Assembly: GCF_028369055.1 (NCBI RefSeq) | Contig: NZ_JAQNCZ010000002.1 | Location: 124,001 to 188,000, forward strand | From: Cognatishimia sp. SS12 | GTDB taxonomy: Bacteria; Pseudomonadota; Alphaproteobacteria; Rhodobacterales; Rhodobacteraceae | Reading direction: 5' to 3' | Length of the DNA stretch: 64,000 nt | In this document: positions 62,881-64,000 of the stretch, piece after piece | How positions within the stretch are numbered: position 1 is the stretch's first letter | Layout: each line of letters opens with the position of its first letter | Position numbers and translations under genes: made by a program | Notes under the pieces: generated by a model | The model's database searches: none | What the model saw: only the letters and a program-made list of their open reading frames with translations | Told to the model about the DNA's origin: nothing

Positions 62881-64000
62881 TCAGCCCACCTTGCAAGCCG
62901 CCAAGATCGCCATGTTGAGAATATCGCTGGCCCGCGAGTTGGTCGAGCAGATCTGGATCGACTCGCTCACCCCGGTCAGGATCGGGCCAATCACGGTGGC
63001 CCCAGCCATTTCCTGCATGAGTTTGGTCGAAATGCTGGCCGAATGGCGCGCGGGCACAACCAGAATATTGGCTGGTCCGGTGAGGCGCTGGAATGGGTAG
63101 GCCGCCTGCGCGTTGGGATTTAGCGCCACATCCACGGTCATTTCGCCTTCGTATTCAAAATCGACGCCGCGCTTGTCCAGCACCTTGGGCGCGAGATGCA
63201 TCTTTTCGGCACGTTCTGACACAGGATAGCCAAAGGTTGAAAAGCTGACAAAAGCCACCCGAGGCTCCATCCCCATATCCCGCGCCACGCGGGCGCAGGC
63301 CTCGGCGATATTGGCCAGATCGGTTTCATCGGGCCATTCATGCACCAATGTGTCGGAAATCAATACAATGCGCCCCTTGTGCAAGATCGCGGTCACACCC
63401 ACCGCCCCGGCCGCAGCATCCGCGTCAAAGACGTGGTTGATATGCTCCAGTACATGGGCCGATTTGCGCGTGGCGCCGGTGACAAGCCCATCGCCATGAC
63501 CATGGGCCAGCATCAGCGAGGCAAAGACATGCCGGTCGCGCGAGGCCAGCCGGTGCACATCCGCCTTGTCAAAGCCGCGCCGTTGCAGCCGCTTGTAGAG
63601 AAAATCTTTGTAGGTGCGCAGATGCATGGTGTTGGCGGCATTGACCACTTCGATCTCTTCAATCGCGTCCTCCAGCCCGGCGGCTTCCAGCTTGGCCGCA
63701 ACGTCCGCCTCGCGGCCAACCACCAGCGCCTTGCCAAGGCCATTGCGCTGATAGGCCACGGCAGCGCGCAAGACGCGCGGATCGTCGCCCTCGGCAAAGA
63801 TCATCCGCGCCTGCGCATTGCGCGCACGGGCGTTCATGCTGCGCAGAATGCTGGCGGTTGGGTCCATGCGGGCCTTCAGGCTGACTTCATAGCCGTCCAT
63901 GTCGATGATCGGTCGACGCGCAACGCCGGTGTCCATGCCCGCGCGCGCCACCGCAGTTGGGATCAAATGGATCAGGCGCGGGTCAAAAGGCGTCGGAATG
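62881..64000 (-). CDS. maeB: NADP-dependent malic enzyme with phosphotransacetylase-like domain (N-terminus cut by window)
   Basis: The visible 373 codons are the C-terminal part of a MaeB-type malic enzyme that makes pyruvate and NADPH from malate. The frame is open to the window's right edge and begins with PTPFDPRLIHLIPTAVA from the end of the malic domain. From about RMIFAEGDDPRVLRAAV to the stop is a phosphotransacetylase-like domain (VISDTLVHEWPDETDLA, FSTFGYPVSERAEKM), which is regulatory in MaeB rather than catalytic. The catalytic malic and NADP domains lie beyond 64000. Confidence 0.93.
   Translation of the reverse strand, partial: IPTPFDPRLIHLIPTAVARAGMDTGVARRPIIDMDGYEVSLKARMDPTASILRSMNARARNAQARMIFAEGDDPRVLRAAVAYQRNGLGKALVVGREADVAAKLEAAGLEDAIEEIEVVNAANTMHLRTYKDFLYKRLQRRGFDKADVHRLASRDRHVFASLMLAHGHGDGLVTGATRKSAHVLEHINHVFDADAAAGAVGVTAILHKGRIVLISDTLVHEWPDETDLANIAEACARVARDMGMEPRVAFVSFSTFGYPVSERAEKMHLAPKVLDKRGVDFEYEGEMTVDVALNPNAQAAYPFQRLTGPANILVVPARHSASISTKLMQEMAGATVIGPILTGVSESIQICSTNSRASDILNMAILAACKVG

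Overview
The window reads as chromosomal DNA from an alphaproteobacterium of the Rhodobacterales, most likely a marine member of the Roseobacter group. The support is an intact lptC-lptA-lptB-hpf-ptsN block, a rimP-nusA-ylxR-infB operon, a CTTG-N18-CCTATAT heat-shock promoter of alphaproteobacterial type before dnaK, tiny secreted proteins of a kind I recall from this family, and dense, fairly G+C-rich coding with frequent ATGA overlaps. The genus cannot be fixed from the sequence alone. I see no phage, insertion sequence, CRISPR array, rRNA or tRNA, and no gene-free stretch longer than 300 bases.

Layout. 1-3240: a carbohydrate ABC importer (binding protein and ATPase) around a divergent IclR regulator. 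3260-5170: an orphan soluble GAF histidine kinase and a DUF4202 protein. 5350-9152: RNase D, LPS transport genes lptC/lptA/lptB, then ribosome hibernation factor and PtsN, with no rpoN in between. 9163-18706: a surface-glycan block containing a two-module sulfotransferase, a GT14-like branching glycosyltransferase, two tandem related GT2 enzymes, an unusual fusion of initiating sugar-phosphate transferase and nucleotide-sugar dehydratase, PAP phosphatase CysQ, a KpsM-type export permease and a coupled SH3 protein. 18721-29913: AlkB, dnaK-dnaJ, radC, a phosphate-binding-like/OmpA fusion with an unknown partner, secA and a periplasmic PPIase. 29917-37310: argJ, mutT, a 40-residue protein, then infB-ylxR-nusA-rimP on the minus strand with an intrinsic terminator just before rimP. 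37530-46742: a membrane protein, a three-module CDGSH protein, an orphan peptide-binding protein, proline iminopeptidase, ubiG, a comF-grxC-nitrilase-marR-small protein operon, an NDUFAF5-like methyltransferase and hemH. 46858-52205: envelope genes (59-residue secreted protein, two L,D-transpeptidases around a CAP lipoprotein), a TrmA/RlmD-type RNA methylase and an ABC exporter. 52397-64000: CCA-adding enzyme/poly(A) polymerase, two NUDIX enzymes, Hsp33, a SpoIIE-type phosphatase with a degenerate receiver facing an atypical Hpt protein, ilvA, a Gly/Asn-rich secreted protein, argG, msrA, a ribokinase-like kinase and the 3' part of maeB.

How the genes work together. Most of the window is housekeeping: envelope assembly, protein folding and export, and translation. 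The parts most worth following up are the glycan block, where the sulfotransferase (which produces PAP), CysQ (which removes PAP), glycosyltransferases and an export permease suggest a sulfated surface polysaccharide started by a novel fusion enzyme, and the 55657-57408 pair, where the phosphatase's receiver lacks both its phospho-acceptor aspartate and its conserved lysine. All functions are inferred from sequence motifs read by eye; no database search was run.
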